Shown: positions 53,848 to 62,585 of the stretch, one piece after another
Position numbering within the stretch: the stretch's first letter is position 1
Layout: each line of letters begins with the position of its first letter
Assembly: GCF_024294805.1 (NCBI RefSeq)
Contig: NZ_JANCLU010000013.1
Span: 1-64,000, forward strand
Direction: 5' to 3'
Length of the DNA stretch: 64,000 nucleotides
Origin: Alsobacter ponti
Lineage (GTDB): Bacteria; Pseudomonadota; Alphaproteobacteria; Rhizobiales; Beijerinckiaceae
Position numbers and translations under genes: made by a program
Notes under the pieces: generated by a model
What the model was told of the DNA's origin: nothing
Databases searched by the model: none
The model's input: only the letters and a program-made list of their open reading frames with translations

Positions 53848-55042
53848 CGGCCGCGCCGGGCTCGCGGCGCTCGCCGTGCTGGCGGCGCTGGCCGCCGCGC
53901 CGGCTCTCGCGCAGGCCCAAAAGCCGCCGCCCAAGGACCTGCGCGTCGGCTATGTCGCGCTGGCGCAGGACGCCCGCTACGACTCCGACCGCGCCTACGC
54001 CCGCATCCCGCTGCGGCCGCTCGGGCGGCCGGTCGCCGGGGCGGAGGTGGCGGTCAAGGAATCGGAGAGCGTCGCCAAGGTGCTCGGCATGCGGCTCTCG
54101 CTGGAGCAGGCGAGCGGCGCCAGCGTGCAGGAGCTCGCCGCGACGGTGAAGACGTGGGCGGCGGAGCAGGACATCCATTATGTCGTCACCGACCTGTCCG
54201 GGCCCGATCTGAAGGCCCTCGCCGCGGCGGTCGCGGACGCCCCCGTGCTGCTCCTCAACGCCACCGCGCCGGACGACGACCTGCGCGGCGCCGCCTGCCT
54301 CGCCAACGTCGCCCACACCATGCCCTCGGACGCGATGCTGGCCGACGCCCTAGTGCAGTATCTGGTCGCCCGCAAGTGGACGACGATCCTCGCATTGCAG
54401 GGCTCGCTGCCGGAGGACGCGGCCGCCATCGCCGCCCTGCAGCGGGCCGCGACCCGCTTCGGCGCGAAGGTGGTCGAGGTGAGGCCGTTCCAGCTCACCA
54501 ACGATCCGCGCCAGCGCGACCAGAACAACGTCGCCCTGCTCACCGGCCGCGCCGAGTACGACGTCGTCTACGTCGCCGACGCCGACGGCGAGTACGCGCG
54601 CTACGTGCCCTACGAGACCCAGCGCCCGCGCCCCGTCGTCGGCTCCGCGGGGCTGTCGCCGGCCGCGTGGCACTGGGCGTGGGAGCGCAATGGCGGCCCG
54701 CAGCTCACCAGCCGATTCGAGAAGGCGGCGGGCCGGCGGCCTGTGAGCCAGGACTGGGCCGCCTGGGCCGCCGTGAAGGCCGTGGTGCAAGCCGCCGTGC
54801 GCACGCGCTCGACCGACTACGCCGCCACCCGCGCCTATCTGCTCGGCGACGCGATGAACCTCGACGGCGTCAAGGGCAACCCGATGAGCTTCCGCGCCTG
54901 GGACCGGCAGCTGCGCCAGCCGCTCTTTTTGGCGACCGACAACGCCATCATCGAGCGCGCCCCCGTGCGCGGCTTCCTGCACCGCGTCAACGAACTCGAC
55001 ACGCTGGGCGTCGACGAGCCGGAGACGAAGTGCAAGTCGTGA
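53840..55042 (+). CDS. PQQ-system ABC transporter substrate-binding protein
   Basis: 400 residues with signal peptide to about 26 (ALAQAQ). Type I periplasmic binding fold of the branched-chain type; sequence blocks (RVGYVALAQDARYDSDRAYA near the mature start, MNLDGVKGNPMSFRAWDRQL, ELDTLGVDEPETKCKS at the end) match the family coded with PQQ alcohol dehydrogenases. Its cognate ATPase and permease are at 58069-59654 on the other strand. Ligand unknown; relatives are linked with alcohol oxidation and lanthanide-type metabolism. Confidence 0.85.
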   Translation: MTSGRAGLAALAVLAALAAAPALAQAQKPPPKDLRVGYVALAQDARYDSDRAYARIPLRPLGRPVAGAEVAVKESESVAKVLGMRLSLEQASGASVQELAATVKTWAAEQDIHYVVTDLSGPDLKALAAAVADAPVLLLNATAPDDDLRGAACLANVAHTMPSDAMLADALVQYLVARKWTTILALQGSLPEDAAAIAALQRAATRFGAKVVEVRPFQLTNDPRQRDQNNVALLTGRAEYDVVYVADADGEYARYVPYETQRPRPVVGSAGLSPAAWHWAWERNGGPQLTSRFEKAAGRRPVSQDWAAWAAVKAVVQAAVRTRSTDYAATRAYLLGDAMNLDGVKGNPMSFRAWDRQLRQPLFLATDNAIIERAPVRGFLHRVNELDTLGVDEPETKCKS

Positions 55043-55111
55043 GCGGCGGGACTGCCGTGCGGCGCTTTGCCGTGCGGCCGGAGGAGACGCGGGCGGAGCG
55101 CCGCCGCGTCC

Positions 55112-55999
55112 TCAGCCCGGCGCGTCGCCGCTGCCGAACAGGCCGGGTTCGGCGCTGGCGAGCACCATCGCCTTGATCTGCTCCCAGAGGTAGTGGCGCA
55201 GCTCGACGAACTCGCGGCGCGTATGCACGTCGGTGTCCCAGCGCGGACGGGGCAGGTCGACGTCGAGCACCTCGGCGATGCGGCCGGGATGGCTGCGCAT
55301 CAGCACGATGCGGTCCGACAGCACGATGGCCTCGTCGACGCTATGGGTGACGAACACCACGACGCCGCGCCTGCGCTCCCACAGGCGCAGCAGCTCCATC
55401 TGCATCAGCTCGCGCGTCTGGGCGTCGAGGCTGGCGAAGGGCTCGTCCATCAGCAGGACGCTGGGTTCGGGCGCGAGCGCGCGGGCCAGCGCGACGCGCT
55501 GCTTCATGCCGCCCGACAGTTCGTGCGGGTAGGATTCCGCGAAGCGGGAGAGCCCGACGAGCGCGAGGTAGCGCAGGGCGCGCTCGCGCCGCTCGGCGCG
55601 GGACAGGCCGGTCTCCTCGAGCCCCAGCTCGACATTGCCGCGAATGGTGCGCCACGGCAGCAGCCGGAACGACTGGAACACGAAGCCGACATCCGGCCCC
55701 GGGCGCGGCGGCTTGCCGCCCAGCAGCACTTCGCCGTTATCCGGAGCCAGCAGGCCGTTCATCATGCGCAGCAGCGTGGTCTTGCCGCAGCCGGACGGCC
55801 CCAGGATGCTGACGAAGGTGTTGTCGGAGACGTCGAGCGAGACGTCGCTGAGCGCCGTGAACGGATCGCGGCCGTCGCGCGGGCGGAAGGTCTTGGAGAC
55901 CCCCGCGACGCGCAAGGCGGGCGGAGCGACGTCCCGCGCTCCGCCGAGCGGCCCCTCGGGCCGGGCGTCGTAGGCCACCGGTTCAGCGTCCCGTGTCAT
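55112..55999 (-). CDS. ABC transporter ATP-binding protein (SsuB/TauB type)
   Basis: 295 residues from Met 55999 (MTRDAEPVAYD); a start 8 codons upstream is possible and neither has a clear ribosome site. Seen: Walker A GPSGCGKTT, Q-loop FVFQSFRLLPWRT, signature LSGGMKQRVALARAL, Walker B VLLMDEPFASLDA and H-loop VTHSVDEAI. Overlaps the binding-protein gene by 17 bases. ATPase of a nitrate/sulfonate/taurine-type importer. Confidence 0.88.
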   Translation of the reverse strand: MTRDAEPVAYDARPEGPLGGARDVAPPALRVAGVSKTFRPRDGRDPFTALSDVSLDVSDNTFVSILGPSGCGKTTLLRMMNGLLAPDNGEVLLGGKPPRPGPDVGFVFQSFRLLPWRTIRGNVELGLEETGLSRAERRERALRYLALVGLSRFAESYPHELSGGMKQRVALARALAPEPSVLLMDEPFASLDAQTRELMQMELLRLWERRRGVVVFVTHSVDEAIVLSDRIVLMRSHPGRIAEVLDVDLPRPRWDTDVHTRREFVELRHYLWEQIKAMVLASAEPGLFGSGDAPG

Positions 56000-57035
56000 C
56001 GAGTCCGAGCATGATTCCGACATCCTTCAGCGCCGCGTCGACGGGCCGCGTGTCGACCCACTCCTCCAGCGTCACCGGCCGCAGGTCGCGGAAGTCGGGC
56101 CCCTTGTACAGCTCGGCCTGGGTGTAGGCGAGCTGCTTCAGGTTCATGCCGCCGTTGACGCTCCAGCTATCCTTGAACAGCACGGCCAGCTCGTCCAGCG
56201 TGGCGCGCGACACGTCGGGCCGCTCCTTGGCCATGGCGTCGGCCCACAGCTTCGGGTTCTTGTGGAAGTCGCGCGCGGCCTCCAGGTTCGCCTTGGTGAA
56301 GGCGGCGATCGCCTTGGCCTTGGACTTCGCGACCTCGTCGGTGACGAGGTTGACCTTGCTGATCAGCGGCGCGGCCTTGAAATACTCGGCCTGCGGCACG
56401 AGCACTTTCAGGTTGGCGGTGTCGGCCTTCTGCCGCAGGTCCGTCCACACGCCGATCGAGAATGACGTGGCGTCCACGCGGCCCGCCTGCGCGGCCAGCG
56501 CCCGCGCCGCCGGGTCGCCGATGGCGACGAGCTCGATCTTGTCCACGTCCGCGCCCAGCGCGCGCAGCACCGCCACGCTGAGCAGATGGTCGACGCTGCC
56601 CAGGCGGCTGACGCCGAACGTCTTGCCGGCGAGATCCTTGACCGAGCCGATACCGGCCTTCGAGACGATCATGAACGGGATGGCGCGGTCGGGAGACAGC
56701 ACCGCCTTGCCCTTCACCTGGCCGCGCGCGATGAGCTGGAGCGTGGTGTCGACCGCGACGTTCGCCATGTCGCCCTGCCCCGCGCTGAGCGCGGCGATGG
56801 CCGACGGCGTGGCGCTGACGCGGACCAGCTCCACGTCGACGCCGGCCCTGTCGTAATAACCGGCGGACTTGGCGAGCGTCATCACCGAGTTGGGCACCAG
56901 CGGCGTGGTCAGCTCGGTGACGATCAGCCGCAGCTTTTCCTGCGCCTGCGCAACGCTGGCGACACCGAGCGCCAGCGTCGCGGCGAACAGGCCGGCGGCG
57001 ATGCGCCGCGTGGGTTTGGCGAGGCGGAGGGTCAT
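55983..57035 (-). CDS. ABC transporter substrate-binding protein (NMT1/TauA type)
   Basis: 350 residues, signal peptide to about 31 (AQAQ). NMT1/SsuA-like body: LTTPLVPNSVMTLAKSAGYY, ATPSAIAALSAGQGDMANV and VKDLAGKTFGVSRLGS. Binds a small organic anion or similar. Middle gene between permease and ATPase. In this place it splits the PQQ-linked ABC genes; a link with the PQQ system is possible but not shown. Confidence 0.87.
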   Translation of the reverse strand: MTLRLAKPTRRIAAGLFAATLALGVASVAQAQEKLRLIVTELTTPLVPNSVMTLAKSAGYYDRAGVDVELVRVSATPSAIAALSAGQGDMANVAVDTTLQLIARGQVKGKAVLSPDRAIPFMIVSKAGIGSVKDLAGKTFGVSRLGSVDHLLSVAVLRALGADVDKIELVAIGDPAARALAAQAGRVDATSFSIGVWTDLRQKADTANLKVLVPQAEYFKAAPLISKVNLVTDEVAKSKAKAIAAFTKANLEAARDFHKNPKLWADAMAKERPDVSRATLDELAVLFKDSWSVNGGMNLKQLAYTQAELYKGPDFRDLRPVTLEEWVDTRPVDAALKDVGIMLGLDDTGR

Positions 57036-57074
57036 GGCGTTGTCTCCCTTGTCGTCGTTTCTTAGGGCGGACGT

Positions 57075-57896
57075 TCAGGACGCCCGCTCCTCCTGGTACT
57101 GCCAGCGGTCCATGCGGCTCTCGGCCATGCGCAGCCCCTGCGTGACCAACGCGCCGATCGCCGCGAAGGCGAGGACCACCACGAAGTAATTGTCCATCTG
57201 GAACGTGTTGCCGTAGGTCGCGAGCAGCCCGCCCAGCCCGCGCACGGAGGTGTAGAGCTCGGCCACGACGGTGCTGATGAGGCCGATGCCCGCCCCCAGC
57301 CGCAGCCCCGCCACGATGGAGCGCAGCGAGCCGGGTAGCATGATCTTGCGAAAGATGGCGAGGTCGCCCGCGCCGGTGGAACGCGCCATCTCGACCAGTT
57401 CGCCGTCGCTGCTCAGAACGCCGGTATAGGTGTTGATGAGGATCGGCATCACCGCGCCGAGGAAGATGATCGTGACCTTGGCCTCGAAGCCGAGCCCGAG
57501 GAAGACGATGATGAGCGGGATGAAGGCGACGCGCGGCGTCGCGGCGAGCGCGTTGACGAACACGTCGAGCGTCGCGCCGAGGGGGCGGAAGCCACCCATC
57601 AGCAGGCCGAGCGGAATGGCGACGGCGGCGGCGAGGCCGTAGCCGGTGAAGAACACCGCGAGGCTCTGCGCCGTCGCGTTCGGAAGCGTACCGTTCTCGA
57701 TGAGCCGGAGAGCCGCCAGCGCCGTGGCCTGCGGAGTCGGGACGAAATTCCGGCCCACGAACACCGCCACTGCCCACCAGAGGAGGAGCAGCGCCGCCAG
57801 CACGACCAGCCGCCACAGCCACACCGGCGCGGCCTTCAGCCCGGCGGGCAAAAGCGCGCGCGCGGCCGAACTCTGGCGGGTCGCCCCGTCGGGCAT
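57075..57896 (-). CDS. ABC transporter permease (SsuC/TauC type)
   Basis: 273 residues from Met 57896, which follows GGGAGG by about 9 bases; the frame remains open upstream without similarity. About six helices and an EAA-type loop (ELVEMARSTGAGDLAIFRKI). First gene of the importer operon with the binding protein and ATPase. Confidence 0.87.
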   Translation of the reverse strand: MPDGATRQSSAARALLPAGLKAAPVWLWRLVVLAALLLLWWAVAVFVGRNFVPTPQATALAALRLIENGTLPNATAQSLAVFFTGYGLAAAVAIPLGLLMGGFRPLGATLDVFVNALAATPRVAFIPLIIVFLGLGFEAKVTIIFLGAVMPILINTYTGVLSSDGELVEMARSTGAGDLAIFRKIMLPGSLRSIVAGLRLGAGIGLISTVVAELYTSVRGLGGLLATYGNTFQMDNYFVVVLAFAAIGALVTQGLRMAESRMDRWQYQEERAS

Positions 57897-58068
57897 CGTC
57901 TTCGCCTCCCTGTTCATCGTCGTTGACGCCTGTCGTGCGATCCCGGGTTCGCCGCGCCGGAAGACCACAATCCCCGTCGCGTCCCGGCATCGCCGCGCGA
58001 CCAAATTCGCACAGCGCGACGATCGCAATCGCCTATCGGCGTCATTGGCGTTTCCAATAGCGAAGCGG

Positions 58069-58881
58069 TCAGGCCGCCGCCTGCCGCGTCCGGGCGATCA
58101 TGCCGCGCTGCGGATCGTAGCCCACCACGGCGAGCAGGAAGAACAGCGCCGTGCTGCCGGCGACCACCGCGAGCGCCATCCCGTTGAGCTGGCCGTAGGC
58201 GGCGAAGCGCACCAGCTCGACGGCGTGGGTGAACGGGTTGACCTGCGCGGCGCGCCAGACCGCCACCGCGCCCGATTCCTCCAGCTTCCACAGCGGGTAG
58301 AGCGCCGAGGACACGAAGAACATCGGGAAGATGACGAAGTTCATCGTGCCGGCGAAGTTCTCGAGCTGGCGGATGTGGACCGACAGCGCCAGCCCGATCG
58401 CCCCCAGCATCAGGCCGGAGAGCACCAGGGCCGGCAGGATGGTGATCCACCCCGACCACGGGATGGTGACGCCGAACAGCCACGCCGTGACGAGGAACGC
58501 ATAGGCCTGCACCACCGAGAGCAGCGTGCCCGCCGCGAGCTTGCACAGCAGCGTGTACCAGCGCGGCAGCGGCGCGGTGAGCAGCAGACGCATCACGCCC
58601 ATCTCGCGGTCGTACACCATCGACAGCGACGACTGCATGCCGTTGAACAGCAGCACGATGCCCATGAGCCCGGGCAGCACGTATTCCTGGTAGGTGATGT
58701 AGCTCTCGTAGGGCGGGATGATCGACACGCCGAAGACGTTCTGGAACCCCGCGGCGAAGACGATCAGCCACAGCGTCGGCCGCACGATGGCGGAGAACAG
58801 CCGGCCCTTCTGGTGGGTGAACTTGACGATCTCGCGCCACGAGATCGCCACGAGCGCCGCGAGCGCGTGACGCCCGGTCAT
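58069..58881 (-). CDS. PQQ-system ABC-2 type permease (PedC-like)
   Basis: 270 residues from Met 58881 (MTGRHALAALVAISW), overlapping the ATPase stop by 4 bases. ABC-2 membrane domain: RPTLWLIVFAAGFQNVFGVS, YQEYVLPGLMGIVLLFNGMQ, REMGVMRLLLTAPLPRWYTL. This resembles the permease found with PQQ alcohol dehydrogenase clusters (PedC in Pseudomonas). ABC-2 permeases usually export or move lipids or cell-surface compounds, so this may not be an importer despite the linked binding protein. Confidence 0.85.
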   Translation of the reverse strand: MTGRHALAALVAISWREIVKFTHQKGRLFSAIVRPTLWLIVFAAGFQNVFGVSIIPPYESYITYQEYVLPGLMGIVLLFNGMQSSLSMVYDREMGVMRLLLTAPLPRWYTLLCKLAAGTLLSVVQAYAFLVTAWLFGVTIPWSGWITILPALVLSGLMLGAIGLALSVHIRQLENFAGTMNFVIFPMFFVSSALYPLWKLEESGAVAVWRAAQVNPFTHAVELVRFAAYGQLNGMALAVVAGSTALFFLLAVVGYDPQRGMIARTRQAAA

Positions 58882-59654
58882 GGCGCGACCCCCGCCGGTT
58901 CGCGCGCGCCGGCCTCCGGCGGGCTGGCCAGCATGGCCATGAAGGCGTCGCCGAACTCCGCCTCGCCGGCGGCGGCGGTCATCTCGCGCGGCGTGCCGTC
59001 GAACAGCACGCGGCCGCGGTGCAGCACCACGACGCGGTCGGCCTCGCTGGCCTCGTCGACGAGGTGGGTCGACCACAGCAGGCCGACCTGCCCCTCGTCG
59101 CGCAGGCGGGCGACGTGCGCCAGCAGGTCGCGCCGGCTCGGCGGGTCGAGCCCCACCGTCGCCTCGTCCATCAGCAGGAAGGACGGCCTGTGGATCAGAG
59201 CCCGCGCCAGCTCGACGCGCCGGCGGTTGCCGCCGCTGAGCTTGCGCGTCGTCTCGCGGGCGAGCCCGGCGATGCCGAAGCGCTCCATCTCGGAGGCGAT
59301 GCGCTCGCGCGCGACGGAGCCCGGCAGGCCGTGCAGGCGGGCGTGGAACATGAGGTTGGCGTATACGCTGAGCTCGAGATCGAGCGTCGATTGCTGGAAC
59401 ACGATGCCGAGCCGCTTCAAGGCGGAGATGGGGTCGCGGCGCATGTCGAAGCCGCCGACGAGCACCTCGCCGGCATCCGGCACGAACAGCCCGCTGAGGA
59501 TCTGGAACAGCGTGCTCTTGCCGGCGCCGTTCGGGCCGAGCAGCACCACGAACTCGCCGTTGCGGACGGTGAGGTCCACCCCGGCCAGCGCCTTCACCGG
59601 ACCGTAATTCTTGCTGACGCCGCGCAATCGCAAAGCGTCTTCGCGAGAGACCAT
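58878..59654 (-). CDS. PQQ-system ABC transporter ATP-binding protein
   Basis: 258 residues from Met 59654 after CTGGAG. Walker A GPNGAGKST, FQQSTLDLELSVYANLMFHA characteristic of the ATPase in PQQ alcohol dehydrogenase systems, signature LSGGNRRRVELARAL, Walker B FLLMDEATVGLD and STHLVDEA. Operon with the ABC-2 permease. Divergent from the LysR gene across 153 bases. Confidence 0.88.
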   Translation of the reverse strand: MVSREDALRLRGVSKNYGPVKALAGVDLTVRNGEFVVLLGPNGAGKSTLFQILSGLFVPDAGEVLVGGFDMRRDPISALKRLGIVFQQSTLDLELSVYANLMFHARLHGLPGSVARERIASEMERFGIAGLARETTRKLSGGNRRRVELARALIHRPSFLLMDEATVGLDPPSRRDLLAHVARLRDEGQVGLLWSTHLVDEASEADRVVVLHRGRVLFDGTPREMTAAAGEAEFGDAFMAMLASPPEAGAREPAGVAP

Positions 59655-59807
59655 CGGAACTCCAGGTGTTTCCTCCAGCCGCACGACGGCGGCCCGAACG
59701 GCGCGGCCTTGTCGCGCCGCTCCCGTCGTGTCCATGATGAAGGCGCGGACGCGATCCGCGCAAGACAAAACGGACCACGCCGAACGGCGGCAGGGAGGAC
59801 GAGCGAC

Positions 59808-60851
59808 ATGAATCAGGCCCGCGCGGCCGGTCCGCGGCTGGCGTCCGCCAACAGCGCGTCCCGCCAGTCGATGACGCTGCACCAGCTGCAGATCTTTTGC
59901 GCGGTGGCGCAGACCCGCAACCTCACCCGCGCCAGCAAGCAGCTCGGGCTGGCGCAGCCGTCCATCTCGCAGCAGGTCGCCAAGCTGGAGACCATCTCCG
60001 GCGCGCGCCTGTTCAGCCGCCAGGCCAACCGCATGGAGCTGACCGACGCCGGCCAGTTCCTGTTGCGCCACGCCATGCTGATCCTCGCCGCCGTCGACGA
60101 GGCCGAGGCGGGGCTACGCGGCTTCGCCTCCGGCGCTCAGGGCATCGTGCGCATCGCCGGCCTCAACTCCGTGCTGCGCACCGTGCTGCCCGCCGCGCTG
60201 GCGGAGCTGCGCGCCGCCAACCCGGGTATCGAGGTCGACGTGCAGGAGGCGGCGCCGGCCGAAACGCTGGACCTGCTCTATTCGCGCCGCGCCAGCATCG
60301 GCGTCATCGCGCTGGAGTCGGTGGCGCCGAGCAGCCTGTCCTTCATGCAGGCGCCGATCGTCCGCGACCCCTACGTGCTGATCGCGCCGGAACGGCTGGC
60401 GCTCGACGCCGTGCGCGACCCCGACGTCGACCTCGACGCGGCCGACCGCGCGACGCTCAACGACTGCATCCAGTTCAACTTCGGCACGCAGCACACGCTG
60501 AAGGTCGAGCAGTGGTACAACCACGTGCTGCCGCATCACCGCGTCATCGCGCGCTGCCGCAGCTACGAGGTCGCCATCGAGATGGTGCGGGCGGGCCTCG
60601 GCGTCTGCCTCGCCCCGGCGCTGACGGTCAACGCCGTTGCCGGCGGAACCGCCGGGCTTCATCTCTACGCGACCGGCGAGCCGGACCGCGCCACCGTCGC
60701 CATGCTGCCGTCGCAGTACAGCCGGCTGGAGCCGGTGCGCAGCACGCTGGCGGCGCTGCAGGCGGCCGGGGCGCGGGTGCGGCTGCCGCCGATCCGCCCC
60801 GTTCCGCCGTTCATCGCGGCGGCCGCCGGTCCGACGACGCGCGAGGCGTGA
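59808..60851 (+). CDS. LysR family transcriptional regulator
   Basis: 347 residues from ATG 59808 after GGGAGGA. The helix-turn-helix is after a 22-residue lead: TLHQLQIFCAVAQTRNLTRA, SKQLGLAQPSISQQVAKLE. The ligand domain includes IVRIAGLNSVLRTVLPAALA and GLGVCLAP. It sits divergent from the PQQ ABC genes, so it may control them; effector unknown. A shorter start at MTLHQL is possible. Confidence 0.88.
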   Translation: MNQARAAGPRLASANSASRQSMTLHQLQIFCAVAQTRNLTRASKQLGLAQPSISQQVAKLETISGARLFSRQANRMELTDAGQFLLRHAMLILAAVDEAEAGLRGFASGAQGIVRIAGLNSVLRTVLPAALAELRAANPGIEVDVQEAAPAETLDLLYSRRASIGVIALESVAPSSLSFMQAPIVRDPYVLIAPERLALDAVRDPDVDLDAADRATLNDCIQFNFGTQHTLKVEQWYNHVLPHHRVIARCRSYEVAIEMVRAGLGVCLAPALTVNAVAGGTAGLHLYATGEPDRATVAMLPSQYSRLEPVRSTLAALQAAGARVRLPPIRPVPPFIAAAAGPTTREA

Positions 60852-60854
60852 CGG

Positions 60855-61133
60855 TCACTTCTGCGCGGGCGGCGGCTTCTGTCCCGCCGTCTCCGGCGGG
60901 GGCCGCACGGCGTTCATGTTGTGCTCGGGATGAATTTCGGGCTCGCTTTCCGGGCTTCCCGCCGCCGCGTTGACGGGGGCTCGGTCCGGAACCGTGCCGA
61001 CGGCGTCGGCCGGCGGCGCGCCGCCGGCCTGCCCCGGCCGCGTGGCGGCGGGAGCGGCGTCCTGGCCCATGACTGGCGTCGCGAGAGCGGCGAGGCTGAC
61101 GAGCCCCGCCGCGACGAACACTGGAGAGCGCAT
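60855..61133 (-). CDS. Small secreted Pro/Ala-rich protein
   Basis: 92 residues, signal peptide to about 24 (VMGQD), then a low-complexity Ala/Pro/Glu stretch (PESEPEIHPEHNMNAVRPPP) with no fold motifs. A strong AAGGAGG precedes the ATG. Convergent with the LysR gene with a 3-base gap. Function unknown. Confidence 0.6.
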   Translation of the reverse strand: MRSPVFVAAGLVSLAALATPVMGQDAAPAATRPGQAGGAPPADAVGTVPDRAPVNAAAGSPESEPEIHPEHNMNAVRPPPETAGQKPPPAQK

Positions 61134-61189
61134 CGCGAACCTCCTTCCGACGCCGCTCAACGCGGCGCGGGAGGGCGCGTTCCGGCGTT

Positions 61190-62359
61190 TCAGCCGGCGC
61201 GCTTCAGGTCGGGGTGCGTCACCGCGTCGAGCAGGCCGGTCTTCTGGCCGATCACCGCCGCCGTCGAACCGACGATCAGCGGGTCGGGGCCGCGCACCAC
61301 GCGCGCATCCTTGTCCGGATAGGGCATCGACGACAGGAAGAACTGCAGCGCGTTGAGGCGGGCGCGCTTCTTGTCGTTCGACTTGATGATCGTCCACGGC
61401 GCGTCGGCGGTGTCGGTGTAGAAGAACATCGCCTCCTTCGCCTCGGTGTAGTCGTCCCACTTGTCGAGCGAGGCGCGGTCGATCGGCGACAGCTTCCATT
61501 GCTTGAGCGGGTCCGTCTCGCGCGAGCGGAAGCGGCGCAGCTGCTCCTCGCGCGTCACCGAGAACCAGAACTTGAACAGGCGGATGCCGGAGCGCACCAG
61601 CATGCGCTCGAGCTCCGGCGTCTGGCGCATGAACTCGAGATATTCCTGCGGCGAGCAGAAGCCCATGACGCGCTCGACGCCGGCGCGGTTGTACCAGGAG
61701 CGGTCGAAGAAGACGATTTCGCCGGCGGCGGGAAGCTGCTCGATGTAGCGCTGGAAATACCACTGCGTCTTCTCGCGCTCGCTCGGCTTTTCCAGCGCGA
61801 CGACCCGCGCGCCGCGCGGGTTGAGGTGCTCCATGAAGCGCTTGATGGTGCCGCCCTTGCCGGCCGCGTCGCGGCCTTCGAACAGGATGACGAGCTTTTC
61901 GCCGCTCTGCTTCACCCAGTTCTGCAGCTTCAGCAGCTCCACCTGCAGCGGCAGCACGTTGCGCACATAGGCCTTCTCGGTCATGCGCGTCTTGTAGGGG
62001 AACTCGCCGGTCTCGAAGGCGCGGCGGATCGCGTCGGCGTCGTGGCGCATGCCGTTGGAGCCGCGTCCCTGCTTGCCGTGCTCGGGCTTTTCGCTGAGTT
62101 CGCGCCCGGCGACCATGATCTGGTGGGCGCCGTTGGCGTCGGCCGGCGGCGCGGAAGCCGCCGCTTCCGCCGCGGCGGGCTTCGCCGGGGAGGCGGCGGA
62201 CGCCGCGCTGGCCTGGACCACCGCCGACTTGGCGGCAGCCGGCTTGGCTACGCGCGGCTTGCCGGGCGCGGTCTTGGCGGAGACGGTCTTGGTGGAGACA
62301 GACTTGTCGGACTTCGCCTTGGCGGCGGTGGAGGATTTCCCGGCCTGGGACTCGGTCAT
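61190..62359 (-). CDS. ppk2: Polyphosphate kinase 2 with Lys/Ala-rich N-terminal extension
   Basis: Uses polyphosphate to phosphorylate a nucleotide (or the reverse). 389 residues from Met 62359. Residues about 105-389 are the PPK2 domain: Walker A GRDAAGKGG (162-170), PSEREKTQWYFQRYIEQLP, Walker B EIVFFDRSWYNRAGVERVM, and TREEQLRRFRSRETDPLKQW. Length and motifs fit class I enzymes. Residues 1-75 are Ala/Lys/Ser-rich (AAKAKSDKSVSTKTVSAKTA) like the tails on two other enzymes in this window. 226 bases from the divergent LysR gene. Confidence 0.88.
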   Translation of the reverse strand: MTESQAGKSSTAAKAKSDKSVSTKTVSAKTAPGKPRVAKPAAAKSAVVQASAASAASPAKPAAAEAAASAPPADANGAHQIMVAGRELSEKPEHGKQGRGSNGMRHDADAIRRAFETGEFPYKTRMTEKAYVRNVLPLQVELLKLQNWVKQSGEKLVILFEGRDAAGKGGTIKRFMEHLNPRGARVVALEKPSEREKTQWYFQRYIEQLPAAGEIVFFDRSWYNRAGVERVMGFCSPQEYLEFMRQTPELERMLVRSGIRLFKFWFSVTREEQLRRFRSRETDPLKQWKLSPIDRASLDKWDDYTEAKEAMFFYTDTADAPWTIIKSNDKKRARLNALQFFLSSMPYPDKDARVVRGPDPLIVGSTAAVIGQKTGLLDAVTHPDLKRAG

Positions 62360-62585
62360 GGAAAGGGCTCTTTCCGCGGAGCGCGGGGCTCCGCCTCGCA
62401 AGGGGATGAATGGAACGATCAATGAACGACGTAAGCTTGGCCTCGTGCATTGAGCGAAGTCAAATCCCGAGCCGCGTTTCGCCCTCGGCCTCGGGCATGA
62501 CGCGGGGCTCCGGCCGTTCGGCTTTGACAGACGCGGCGGCGCGCGGAATCGTTGCGGCCGCCGCCGCGCCGGGAGCAGGCTCGCC

